Source: UBA6522 sp965205045 (lineage in GTDB: Bacteria > Pseudomonadota > Gammaproteobacteria > Steroidobacterales > Rariloculaceae). From it: DNA of 64,000 nucleotides. Shown here piece by piece: positions 45,872 through 53,605 of the stretch. Both the position numbers and the translations under genes were made by a program. The stretch spans positions 5,456,001 through 5,520,000 of the forward strand of contig OZ242031.1 in NCBI GenBank assembly GCA_965205045.1, in the 5' to 3' direction. Every line of letters begins with the position of its first letter. Position 1 is the first letter of the stretch. Under the pieces are notes generated by a model that worked only from the letters and a program-made list of their open reading frames with translations, had not been told where the DNA came from and did no database searches.

Positions 45872-48038
45872 CCCACGCAAGCCAGAAAAAGCAACAATTA
45901 CGATCTGTGCGTACTGCGGCGTAGGCTGCGGTTTCAAGGCGGAAACGATCGGTGAGGAGATCGTACGGATGACGCCGTGGAAGGAAGGCAAGGCCAACCA
46001 CGGCCATAGCTGCGTAAAGGGCCGATTCGCCTACGACTACTGGCGGCATCCGGACCGGATCAGTACACCGATGATCCGTGCAAGCATCGATGACCCCTGG
46101 CAGGAGGTCGGCTGGGACGAGGCTTTCGCGCATGCCGCAAATGAGCTCAGGCGCATACAGGCCACTTACGGCCGGAGCTCCGTGGGCGGCGTTTCGAGCT
46201 CGCGTTGCACGAACGAGGAGATCTTTCTGACACAGAAATTCGTGCGCGCCGTGCTCGGCAACAACAACATCGACAACTGCGCGCGTATCTGCCACTCGCC
46301 AACTCAGTTCGGGCTTTCAGCGACTGTGGGGGCAGGCGCCGCGAGCCAGCACTTCGATTCCGTGCTGCAGGCCGATGTCATCATGGTTGTCGGGGCAAAT
46401 CCCACCGAAGGCCATCCCGTGTTCGGCTCGATGATGAAACGCCGTATTCGCCAGGGCGCGAAGCTCATCGTCATCGATCCGCGCCGGACCGAGACGGTCG
46501 ACAGCCCGCACTGCCGTGCCGATGTTCACCTGGCGCTCAGCCCGGGAACGAATGTCGCGATTCTCAACAGCATCGCGCACGTCATCGTGCGCGAAAACCG
46601 GCACGATCCGGACTTCATCAAGTCGCGCTGCGAGTGGCGGGAGTTCGAGCTCTGGGCAGAGCTTGTCGGCAGCGACGAGTACTCCCCCGACACCATCGGT
46701 CCGATCGCCGGCGTCGATCCCGGGGACATCCGCCGGGCTGCGCGAATCTACTCGGCGGGACCGCGCAGCACGATCTACTACGGTCTCGGCGTAACCGAAC
46801 ACTCGCAGGGGTCGACGGGTGTTATGTGCCTCGGCAACCTCGCGCTCGCCTGCGGCATGTATGGCCGTGAAGGCGTTGGCGTGAACCCGCTGCGCGGCCA
46901 GGGCAATGTGCAGGGCGGCAGCTGCCTGGGCAGTTGGCCGCACGTCTTCAGCGGCTATCGCTTCGTCACCGACGATGCGACCCGCGCGAGCTTCGAGGCC
47001 GAGTGGGGCATCGGGCTCGACAGCGAGCCCGGACTGCGGCTGCCGAACATGTTCGACGCGGCGTTGACGGGGCACTTCAAGGGCATGTACATCATGGGCG
47101 AAGACCCCGTGCAGTCCGACCCGAACCAGAACCACATCATCGCCGCGCTTCGCAAGATGGAGTGCGTGATCATCCATGATCTCTTCCTCAACGAGACTGC
47201 GAAGTACGCGCACATCTTCCTGCCGGGCAGCTCGTCGCTGGAGAAGGACGGCACCTTTACCAACGCCGAGCGTCGAATCAGCCGCGTGCGCAAGGTTGTC
47301 GAGCCGCTCGCGGGCTATCAGGACTGGGAAGTGACGGTGAAGCTCATGAACGCCATGTGCTACGAAGTCAGTTACGCCCATGCCGGCGAGGTGCTCGACG
47401 AACTGGCACGCCTCTCGCCCGCTTACAGCGGCGCGAGCTTCGAGCTGCTCGACCGCGTCGGCTCGGCACAGTGGCCGGTCGACAAGGCTGCGCCGGAGGG
47501 CACGGAGGTGTTGCACATGCAGCAATTTCCGCGCGCAAACGGTCGCGGCACATTCATGCTCACGGGTTACGTGCCGACTCACGAGCGGGTCAGCGAGCAG
47601 TATCCCCTGCTCCTCACCACGGGTCGTATCCTGAGTCAGTACAACGTCGGCACGCAGACACGGCGCACGGCAAACTCGCTGTGGCATCCGGAGGACGTGC
47701 TCGAAATGTCGCGAGGCGACATGCAGGTGCGCGGGCTTTCCGCCGGCGATCGCGTCAGGGTCACGAGCCGCTTCGGCTCGACGCGTCTCAAGGTCGTTGA
47801 GTCCGAACGCGTAAATCCCGGCGTCATCTACACGACATTCCACCATGCCGAGTCCAAGGCCAACGCCGTGACGAGCGACCTTTCCGACTGGGCCACGAAT
47901 TGCCCGGAGTACAAGGTCACGGCCGTGGAGGTGACGAAAGTCGTGCCGGCCGAGTGGTGGAAAGGCGAATCGGTTGCCACGCGCCCGGCTCGGCGTGAGC
48001 GCGAGGCTGCCGTGGCTGCTGTCGAGGAGGTCGTCTGA
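45864..48038 (+). CDS. fdhA: Formate dehydrogenase catalytic subunit (molybdopterin, cysteine form)
   Basis: A 724-residue molybdopterin oxidoreductase lacking its usual iron-sulfur N-terminus. The near-N-terminal [4Fe-4S] site is CAYCGVGCGF with HSCVKGR. Cys143 in NCARICHSPT is the metal ligand where some enzymes use Sec. MVVGANPTEGHPVFGSMMKR and GVNPLRGQGNVQGGSCLGSW are formate dehydrogenase signatures, and the C-terminal aspartate-decarboxylase-like fold starts near LLLTTGRILSQYNVGTQTRR. It oxidises formate to CO2 in the cytoplasm. GTG at 45864 follows AGGAGG at 45850-45855. Confidence 0.92.
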   Translation: MPNPRKPEKATITICAYCGVGCGFKAETIGEEIVRMTPWKEGKANHGHSCVKGRFAYDYWRHPDRISTPMIRASIDDPWQEVGWDEAFAHAANELRRIQATYGRSSVGGVSSSRCTNEEIFLTQKFVRAVLGNNNIDNCARICHSPTQFGLSATVGAGAASQHFDSVLQADVIMVVGANPTEGHPVFGSMMKRRIRQGAKLIVIDPRRTETVDSPHCRADVHLALSPGTNVAILNSIAHVIVRENRHDPDFIKSRCEWREFELWAELVGSDEYSPDTIGPIAGVDPGDIRRAARIYSAGPRSTIYYGLGVTEHSQGSTGVMCLGNLALACGMYGREGVGVNPLRGQGNVQGGSCLGSWPHVFSGYRFVTDDATRASFEAEWGIGLDSEPGLRLPNMFDAALTGHFKGMYIMGEDPVQSDPNQNHIIAALRKMECVIIHDLFLNETAKYAHIFLPGSSSLEKDGTFTNAERRISRVRKVVEPLAGYQDWEVTVKLMNAMCYEVSYAHAGEVLDELARLSPAYSGASFELLDRVGSAQWPVDKAAPEGTEVLHMQQFPRANGRGTFMLTGYVPTHERVSEQYPLLLTTGRILSQYNVGTQTRRTANSLWHPEDVLEMSRGDMQVRGLSAGDRVRVTSRFGSTRLKVVESERVNPGVIYTTFHHAESKANAVTSDLSDWATNCPEYKVTAVEVTKVVPAEWWKGESVATRPARREREAAVAAVEEVV

Positions 48039-48040
48039 GC

Positions 48041-48334
48041 GTGTCGGGCGGCGACGAACGGTCTGCCGTTGCCGGTGAGGTCATCGAGCTCGATCGCCTG
48101 ATCGCGATGGCCAACCAGATCGGCGACTTCTTTGCGCCATATCCTCCGGAGCGCGCTTGCGAAGGGTTGCGCAACCATCTGCGAACATACTGGGATCCAC
48201 GCATGCGGAGCGCTTTGCTGGCGCACATCGATGCCGGCGGCGAAGGCCTGGACGAGGGCGTTGTGGAGGGCGCGCGCCTGCTGCGCGAAAGCGCGGCCGA
48301 GAAAAGCGGCTACTACGGGCCCCCACAGGCATGA
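48041..48334 (+). CDS. fdsD: Formate dehydrogenase delta subunit
   Basis: A 97-residue FdsD-like protein: RLIAMANQIGDFFAPYPPER then LRNHLRTYWDPRMRSALLAH. The ALLAHIDAGGEGLDEGVVEG tail also fits. FdsD is a maturation or stability factor of NAD-linked formate dehydrogenases. It starts at GTG two bases after fdhA. The NADH-reacting FdsB and FdsG genes are not in this window, so the electron acceptor is open. Confidence 0.9.
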   Translation: MSGGDERSAVAGEVIELDRLIAMANQIGDFFAPYPPERACEGLRNHLRTYWDPRMRSALLAHIDAGGEGLDEGVVEGARLLRESAAEKSGYYGPPQA

Positions 48335-48371
48335 AGCAGCAAGTGGTTGACGATACGCGGCCACCCAATCT

Positions 48372-48941
48372 TCATGGCCACAGGGCGGCCAGACTGAAGG
48401 TGACGGCGTCGAAGGGAGGGACGGCCACCGGGTCGTCGTCGCTCGCGGCCGCGATCGGCGTCCATTGCCCGCCGCGCAGCTCGAACGCCTCCAGAGTCCG
48501 GTCCAGAGGCTCCACGAGCCACAGGTGGCGGACGCCTTCGCGGGCGTAGACCGGGCGCTTGAGGCGCAGGTCGAGCTTGCGCGTCGAAGGGGAGAGCACC
48601 TCGCAGACCCAGTCCGGCGCCAGGGTGAAGTACGCCGTGTCGGGATAGTCCGGCATCCGCTCGCGGCGCCAGCCCGACAAATCGGGCACGAGGATATCCT
48701 CGCCGAGATGCAGCTCGGGCTGGTCGATGATCCACCAGCCGCCTGGACCGCCGCCGTTGCTATCGAAGGGACCGCCGAGCTTGACGCCCAGCCTCGTGGA
48801 TGCCCTCGCATGCAGGGACGCTGGCCGGGGATTTGTGTAGAGGGTCCCCGCAACAACCTCGGCCACCCTGTTCTCGGGAGCGTCGAGTACATCCTGGTAC
48901 GTGGCGCGGGGAAGCGGCTTGTCTTTCGATCGCGTCGCCAT
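48372..48941 (-). CDS. Uma2-family (DUF820) nuclease-fold protein
   Basis: A 189-residue protein of the Uma2/DUF820 PD-(D/E)XK superfamily: YQDVLDAPENRVAEVVAGTL, the core DILVPDLSGWRRERMP, LAPDWVCEVLSPSTRKLDLR and KRPVYAREGVRHLWLVEPLD. D, E and K-like residues of the nuclease core are present (PDLSGW, CEVLSPST, Lys after). Such genes are abundant in cyanobacteria and Myxobacteria; the biological role is unsettled. It is convergent with fdsD. Confidence 0.9.
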   Translation of the reverse strand: MATRSKDKPLPRATYQDVLDAPENRVAEVVAGTLYTNPRPASLHARASTRLGVKLGGPFDSNGGGPGGWWIIDQPELHLGEDILVPDLSGWRRERMPDYPDTAYFTLAPDWVCEVLSPSTRKLDLRLKRPVYAREGVRHLWLVEPLDRTLEAFELRGGQWTPIAAASDDDPVAVPPFDAVTFSLAALWP

Positions 48942-49145
48942 GGCGGCCTGAGTCCCATTTCGCTGCTGCCCAGCTCATCGTCCGCAGTTTGTGCCGCCCC
49001 CTGGAGGCTGTCAATCACAGAAATTCGGCTTATCGGCGAGAAATACTGATTGACTCAAGCGGGAAACGCCGAATTGGGGCCGGCAGTCGTCGGCCAATCC
49101 CGGTTTTGGTGCAACGGCTCCCCATTGGCTCGAACTGCGCGCTCG

Positions 49146-50432
49146 TCACTCCCAGGCAGCGTAGTGGGGCCTGCCGATGACGTAATCGGGGTTGGCTCCT
49201 TCCCGCGGCGCGAACTTCTGTACGCCGCCCTTGTTGTCCACCTGGGCCAGGTACAGGTTGCCTTCCTGGTCCACGCTCATGCCGTGCACGCCGGCGACAC
49301 CGCCGGGGAAGTCGCCGTAGGTGCCCCAGGAGTAGAGGAAGTTGCCGTCCAGGTCGTACTTGAGGATCTTGTGGGTGCTGCGGTCCGCGGCCCACAGGTA
49401 GCCGTCGTCCGTGATGATGAACATGTGGATGTTGGCGGGTCTCTCGCCAACCGACCACTCGTACAGGTACGTGCCGTTCTCGTCGAAGACCTGGATCCGG
49501 CGGTTGCCGCGGTCATTCACGAACACGCGCTGCGTCGCCGGGTCGATGGCAATTCCATGGACATTGTTCCAATGGGCCGGGCGCGTCTCGTTTGGCGGTA
49601 TGCCGGCTTCGCCCCACGAGGTCAGGTAGTTGCCGTCGGCATCGAACTTGACCACGCGGGTGCCGTTGTACCCGTCGGCCACGGCAAAACTGCTGTCTTC
49701 GAACCACGCCAGGAACGCGGGACGGTCGAAGTGCGTTTCGTCCGCACCGGGCTTACCGTAGGTGCCGATCGTCTGCACCAGCGTCGCGCCATCGTTGGTG
49801 AACTTGTGGATGACATGCTTGTGGTCGTCAACGATCCAGACGTGCTTCTCCGGATCGTAAGGATTGATGGCGACGAAGTGCGGCCGCTGCATCATGGAAT
49901 CCCATTGGTCCCAGGCTTCCACCACATTGCCGTCGCGGTCGAAAACCAGGATGCAGTACTGCCAGCGGGCGTCGATACCGAACCGTCCGCCCGCATCGAG
50001 CCAACCGGTGATCCCCTGTTCGGCGATGCTGCCCGTGCCGCCGCCGCTGGGGATGCTCACCCGTGTGGCGTTGCGCCAGATTCCGGTCGCCGGGTATGTC
50101 AGGCTTGGGCCGATGTCCGGGATGCGTTGCGGGCGCGGCGCGTCCATTGCCGGCAGCAGTCCGCGCTGCAGGTAGAACACGCGGTCCGGGCTTTCGGCGA
50201 ACACGCTCTGGCCCGCACCGAAGGTCCAGCCCCCGGCGCCGGGCAGCGTGGAAATGTCCTGCGGCCAGCCGGCAACCACGTCGTAGGCGCCGAATATGTC
50301 CTGGCCGCCCTTCTGGCCCTGGACAGCCGCGTAACTGTTGCCGTCCGACTCCTGGGCGGTGGAGGTGTGGATCAATGCCGCAGCAAGGCCGGCGACGACA
50401 ATGGAGAAGGCGTACAGGAATCTCTTTAACAT
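49146..50432 (-). CDS. Exported NHL-repeat protein
   Basis: A 428-residue protein with a signal peptide (residues 1-26, ending STAQ) and a beta-propeller of about six NHL repeats. Examples are RPHFVAINPYDPEKHVWIVD, WNNVHGIAIDPATQRVFVND, RGNRRIQVFDENGTYLYEWS and VHGMSVDQEGNLYLAQVDNK. It resembles peptidylglycine alpha-amidating lyase-like proteins. Ligand unknown; it acts in the periplasm or outside. Confidence 0.88.
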   Translation of the reverse strand: MLKRFLYAFSIVVAGLAAALIHTSTAQESDGNSYAAVQGQKGGQDIFGAYDVVAGWPQDISTLPGAGGWTFGAGQSVFAESPDRVFYLQRGLLPAMDAPRPQRIPDIGPSLTYPATGIWRNATRVSIPSGGGTGSIAEQGITGWLDAGGRFGIDARWQYCILVFDRDGNVVEAWDQWDSMMQRPHFVAINPYDPEKHVWIVDDHKHVIHKFTNDGATLVQTIGTYGKPGADETHFDRPAFLAWFEDSSFAVADGYNGTRVVKFDADGNYLTSWGEAGIPPNETRPAHWNNVHGIAIDPATQRVFVNDRGNRRIQVFDENGTYLYEWSVGERPANIHMFIITDDGYLWAADRSTHKILKYDLDGNFLYSWGTYGDFPGGVAGVHGMSVDQEGNLYLAQVDNKGGVQKFAPREGANPDYVIGRPHYAAWE

Positions 50433-50525
50433 GAGGTATTCCCCTGGCTAAGGTTGCAGGCGGAGGTGCCTCGCGGCCTGCGTTGTTGTCTTGTCCAACC
50501 TATTCTGCGACAAAACGCGGCGAAC

Positions 50526-51833
50526 TCAAAATGACCGGTCCGCGGCTGCGGTGCGGCGGGTCAGTGCCCATCCGCGATAGGCGCCCACGTTCAGCGGCAC
50601 ATCGTGAACGCGCAGAATATCCACACCCTGGCCGCAGAGGTCCAGGGACAGGCCCGCCGTGGCCAGATCCCGATCGGTCATGTCGTCGCCAACGAACGGT
50701 TTCAGGAACGATTTCCGGGAATGGCCCACCAGGACGCGAAAGCCGTGCCGCCGCAACTCGCCCGCCCGGCGAATCAGTTCGAGCGACTGCCCCGGGGTCT
50801 TGCCGAAGCCGATACCGGGATCGACGATGATGCGGTTCAGGTCCAGGCCCGCCTTGTCCCATAGCTCGACGCGCTCCATCACCCACGCGTCGACGGCCTC
50901 GCCGGGATCCGCGTCGTGCTGCAGAGTGACCCCGGGGTCCACGGGAAGGGAGAGCTGGTGCATGGCAATGAAGTCCACGCCGCTTTCGCCCGCCAACTCG
51001 ATCATCGGCGGCGAGCCCAGCCCGCTGACGTCGTTGATCGCGTCCACGCCCAGCCGCAGCGCCCGGCGCGCCGTTTCCGGACGGTAGGTGTCGATGCCGA
51101 TGCGCGGGCCGAGTGGATCGTCTCCCCGCATCTCCAGCAGCGCCTCCAGGATCGGCGCCACGCGCGCCCACTCGCGCTCGCTGCTCAGCGGAGCCGCGCC
51201 GGGTCGGGTGGATTCGCCGCCCACGTCAATCAGGTGAACGCCGGCTTCCAACATGGATTCCACAAGCGGCTCCACGGACTCCCATTGCTGAAATCGCCCG
51301 CCATCGGAGAACGAATCCGGCGTAACGTTGACGATGCCCATCCACAGCGGTATGGGGTCCGGCAATTCACGGGAATGATCCAGGAGCGTCTTGCCGCCGC
51401 TTTCCGGCGGGACCAGACGAGGCTGCAGCGCGACCAGCGGCGTCAGCACGAAGTTTCTCTCCCGCAAGTCCGGATGCGGAATCGTGAGCGATTCCGTCCG
51501 CAACTGTTCGTCTCCATACAGCAGGATGTCCACATCCATCGGGCGAGGCGACCAGCGCGGCCCCGGCGTGCGTCCCAGGCGCTGTTCGATCTCCTTGCTC
51601 CACTCCCGCAACGTTTCGGGCGATGCCCCGGTCTCGCACGCAACGGCGAGGTTCAGGTACGGCCGGTTCCATTCCGGCCGAGCGCCATCCGGCAACAGCG
51701 CCGGCGATTCCACCACCGGGGAAACGCGCTCCACCCTCAGCGGCCGCCGCGCGAGCAGATCGATCGCGCGCGCGAGATTCGCGCGCCGGTCGCCGAGGTT
51801 CGATCCCAATCCCAGATAGGTCCGCATGGCCAT
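50526..51833 (-). CDS. folKP: Bifunctional HPPK-DHPS (FolK-FolP fusion)
   Basis: A 435-residue fusion of two consecutive folate enzymes. Residues 1-150 are 6-hydroxymethyl-7,8-dihydropterin pyrophosphokinase (LGLGSNLGDRRANLARAI, RWSPRPMDVDILLYG). From residue 165 it is dihydropteroate synthase (MGIVNVTPDSFSDGG, DVGGESTRPGA, RIGIDTYRPETARRAL, DPGIGFGKT, LVGHSRKSFL, RVHDV). Substrate would pass from HPPK to DHPS. The order K-P as in plants and some bacteria contrasts with separate genes in most gammaproteobacteria. GTG/ATG alternatives near 51833 differ by two residues. Confidence 0.95.
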   Translation of the reverse strand: MAMRTYLGLGSNLGDRRANLARAIDLLARRPLRVERVSPVVESPALLPDGARPEWNRPYLNLAVACETGASPETLREWSKEIEQRLGRTPGPRWSPRPMDVDILLYGDEQLRTESLTIPHPDLRERNFVLTPLVALQPRLVPPESGGKTLLDHSRELPDPIPLWMGIVNVTPDSFSDGGRFQQWESVEPLVESMLEAGVHLIDVGGESTRPGAAPLSSEREWARVAPILEALLEMRGDDPLGPRIGIDTYRPETARRALRLGVDAINDVSGLGSPPMIELAGESGVDFIAMHQLSLPVDPGVTLQHDADPGEAVDAWVMERVELWDKAGLDLNRIIVDPGIGFGKTPGQSLELIRRAGELRRHGFRVLVGHSRKSFLKPFVGDDMTDRDLATAGLSLDLCGQGVDILRVHDVPLNVGAYRGWALTRRTAAADRSF

Positions 51834-51997
51834 AGCTTACAATGGCGCCCATGTCCTTGCCCTGACGATGAACTCACTGCAATACAACAACACGGGCGCG
51901 CCAGTCCAGTCACGCACACTCCTGAGAAACGCTGGATAGAAAGCAGCCGGAACGCATGGAATAATGGTTGCCCGATGAATGGGAAAGTGGGTGCGCG

Positions 51998-53494
51998 ATG
52001 AGATTCTTTCTGCTGGTGCTTCTCAATACCGCCCTTTCTGTCAACCTTTGGGCCGATGTGCGGGTCCCGGCGCTGTTCAGCGACCACATGGTCGTGCAGC
52101 GCGATATGCCGATTCACGTCTGGGGCTGGGCCGACCCCGCCGAAACCGTCAGCGTTGCCTTTCGCGGGGAAACGGCGGTCACCGCCGCCTCGCCCGACGG
52201 TCGCTGGGAGGTTTACCTTGAACCCGTCGAAGCGGGGGGGCCGTACGATCTCGCGATCGACGGTGAGAACTCGATCCGGCTGACCGACATTCTCGTCGGC
52301 GACGTATGGGTCGGCTCGGGTCAATCCAACATGCAGTGGCCGCTGGTGCGTGCCAATGACGCGGAGCGGGAGATCGCGGCGGCACGGTACCCCGGAATAC
52401 GCTATTTCACGGTCGCGCATTCGGCCGCGGATACGCGCAGGGACGATGTCGAAGGCGACTGGCGGACGGTAACGCCGGAGACGGCGGGCGAATTTTCGGG
52501 TGTCGCGTACTTCTTCGCTCGCCATTTGCACACTGAACTCGGCATCCCGTTCGGGATCATCGTGTCGGCCTGGGGCGGGACGCCGGCCCAATCATGGACG
52601 AGTTCGCGTGCGCTTTCGGCCGAGCCGGACCTGGCGGAATTCGTGGCGAAATTCAAGGCGGACGGTGAAGCGGCAAGACCCGGATATGATGCCGCCTTTG
52701 CGGACTGGGAAAGGCGGGCTGCGGTGGCCGAAGCCGCGGGAGAAGAGGCCCCGCGAAGGCCCCCGCGCCCGAGGCAGCTCAACCCCTCGGCAACACCGTC
52801 GTGGCTGTTCAACGGGATGATCGCGCCCCTGACCCCGTACCCGATACGCGGTGTGATCTGGTACCAGGGGGAAAACGACGCCAATAACCGCCAGGCGTTT
52901 CTCTACCGCCGACTGTTTCGCACGCTGATCGAGGACTGGCGGCACGAATGGGGGCATGGTGACTTTCCCTTCCTATTCGTGCAGCTGCCCAACTTCGCTC
53001 GCGTCATGGAGAACAGCGAGTGGCCGGAATTGCGCGAAGCCCAGTCCATGGCGCTTGGGCTCGCCGGCACGGGTATGGCGGTGACCATCGACATCGGCGA
53101 TTCCATGGATATACACCCCGGCAACAAGCAGGATGCGGGTCTGCGGCTGGCGCTGGCCGCGCGCGCCGTCGCGTACGGGGAGCAGGGTCTGGAATACTCG
53201 GGACCGATGTACAGGCAGACCACGCGACAGGGGACCGCGTTACGACTCTGGTTTGACCACGCCGATTCGGGGTTGCAGGCGCGTGACGAGCCGCTGGCGG
53301 GATTTGAGTTGGCGGGACCGGACGGCAAGTTCGTCAAGGCCGAGGCCAGCATCGCCGGGAGTTCGGTCATTCTGACCAGTCCCGCCGTACAGGCGCCTGT
53401 CCGGGCGCGCTATGCCTGGGGGGATGATCCGGAGGGCAATCTGTTCAATGGCGCAGGGCTGCCGGCGTCCCCGTTTCGAACAACAATGCATTGA
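51998..53494 (+). CDS. Sialate O-acetylesterase-like SGNH esterase, exported
   Basis: A 498-residue protein with a signal peptide (residues 1-19). VRVPALFSDHMVVQRDMPIH starts the family-specific beta domain. The nucleophile is in VGSGQSNMQWP (Ser about 110), WGGTPAQSW marks the block II/III region, and IDIGDSMDIHPGNKQDAG carries the Asp-His pair near residue 370. Enzymes of this family remove acetyl groups from sialic acids or other glycans. The start at 51998 gives the signal peptide; the upstream ATG adds ten non-signal residues. It heads a glycan-degrading gene group. Confidence 0.93.
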   Translation: MRFFLLVLLNTALSVNLWADVRVPALFSDHMVVQRDMPIHVWGWADPAETVSVAFRGETAVTAASPDGRWEVYLEPVEAGGPYDLAIDGENSIRLTDILVGDVWVGSGQSNMQWPLVRANDAEREIAAARYPGIRYFTVAHSAADTRRDDVEGDWRTVTPETAGEFSGVAYFFARHLHTELGIPFGIIVSAWGGTPAQSWTSSRALSAEPDLAEFVAKFKADGEAARPGYDAAFADWERRAAVAEAAGEEAPRRPPRPRQLNPSATPSWLFNGMIAPLTPYPIRGVIWYQGENDANNRQAFLYRRLFRTLIEDWRHEWGHGDFPFLFVQLPNFARVMENSEWPELREAQSMALGLAGTGMAVTIDIGDSMDIHPGNKQDAGLRLALAARAVAYGEQGLEYSGPMYRQTTRQGTALRLWFDHADSGLQARDEPLAGFELAGPDGKFVKAEASIAGSSVILTSPAVQAPVRARYAWGDDPEGNLFNGAGLPASPFRTTMH

Positions 53495-53605
53495 CAAGGC
53501 TCGCGCCGTACAGGGCGTTTGCAGTTCGATGTGAGCTGCTTGACTGCGGAGGTGGCGAGTGGTTTCGTCATCTATCGGGTGAGGTAAGTTGGGGGAGAGA
53601 CAACC

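Noticed and set aside
46290..46292. Possible selenocysteine site in formate dehydrogenase
   Set aside because: The codon is TGC, ordinary cysteine, not TGA.
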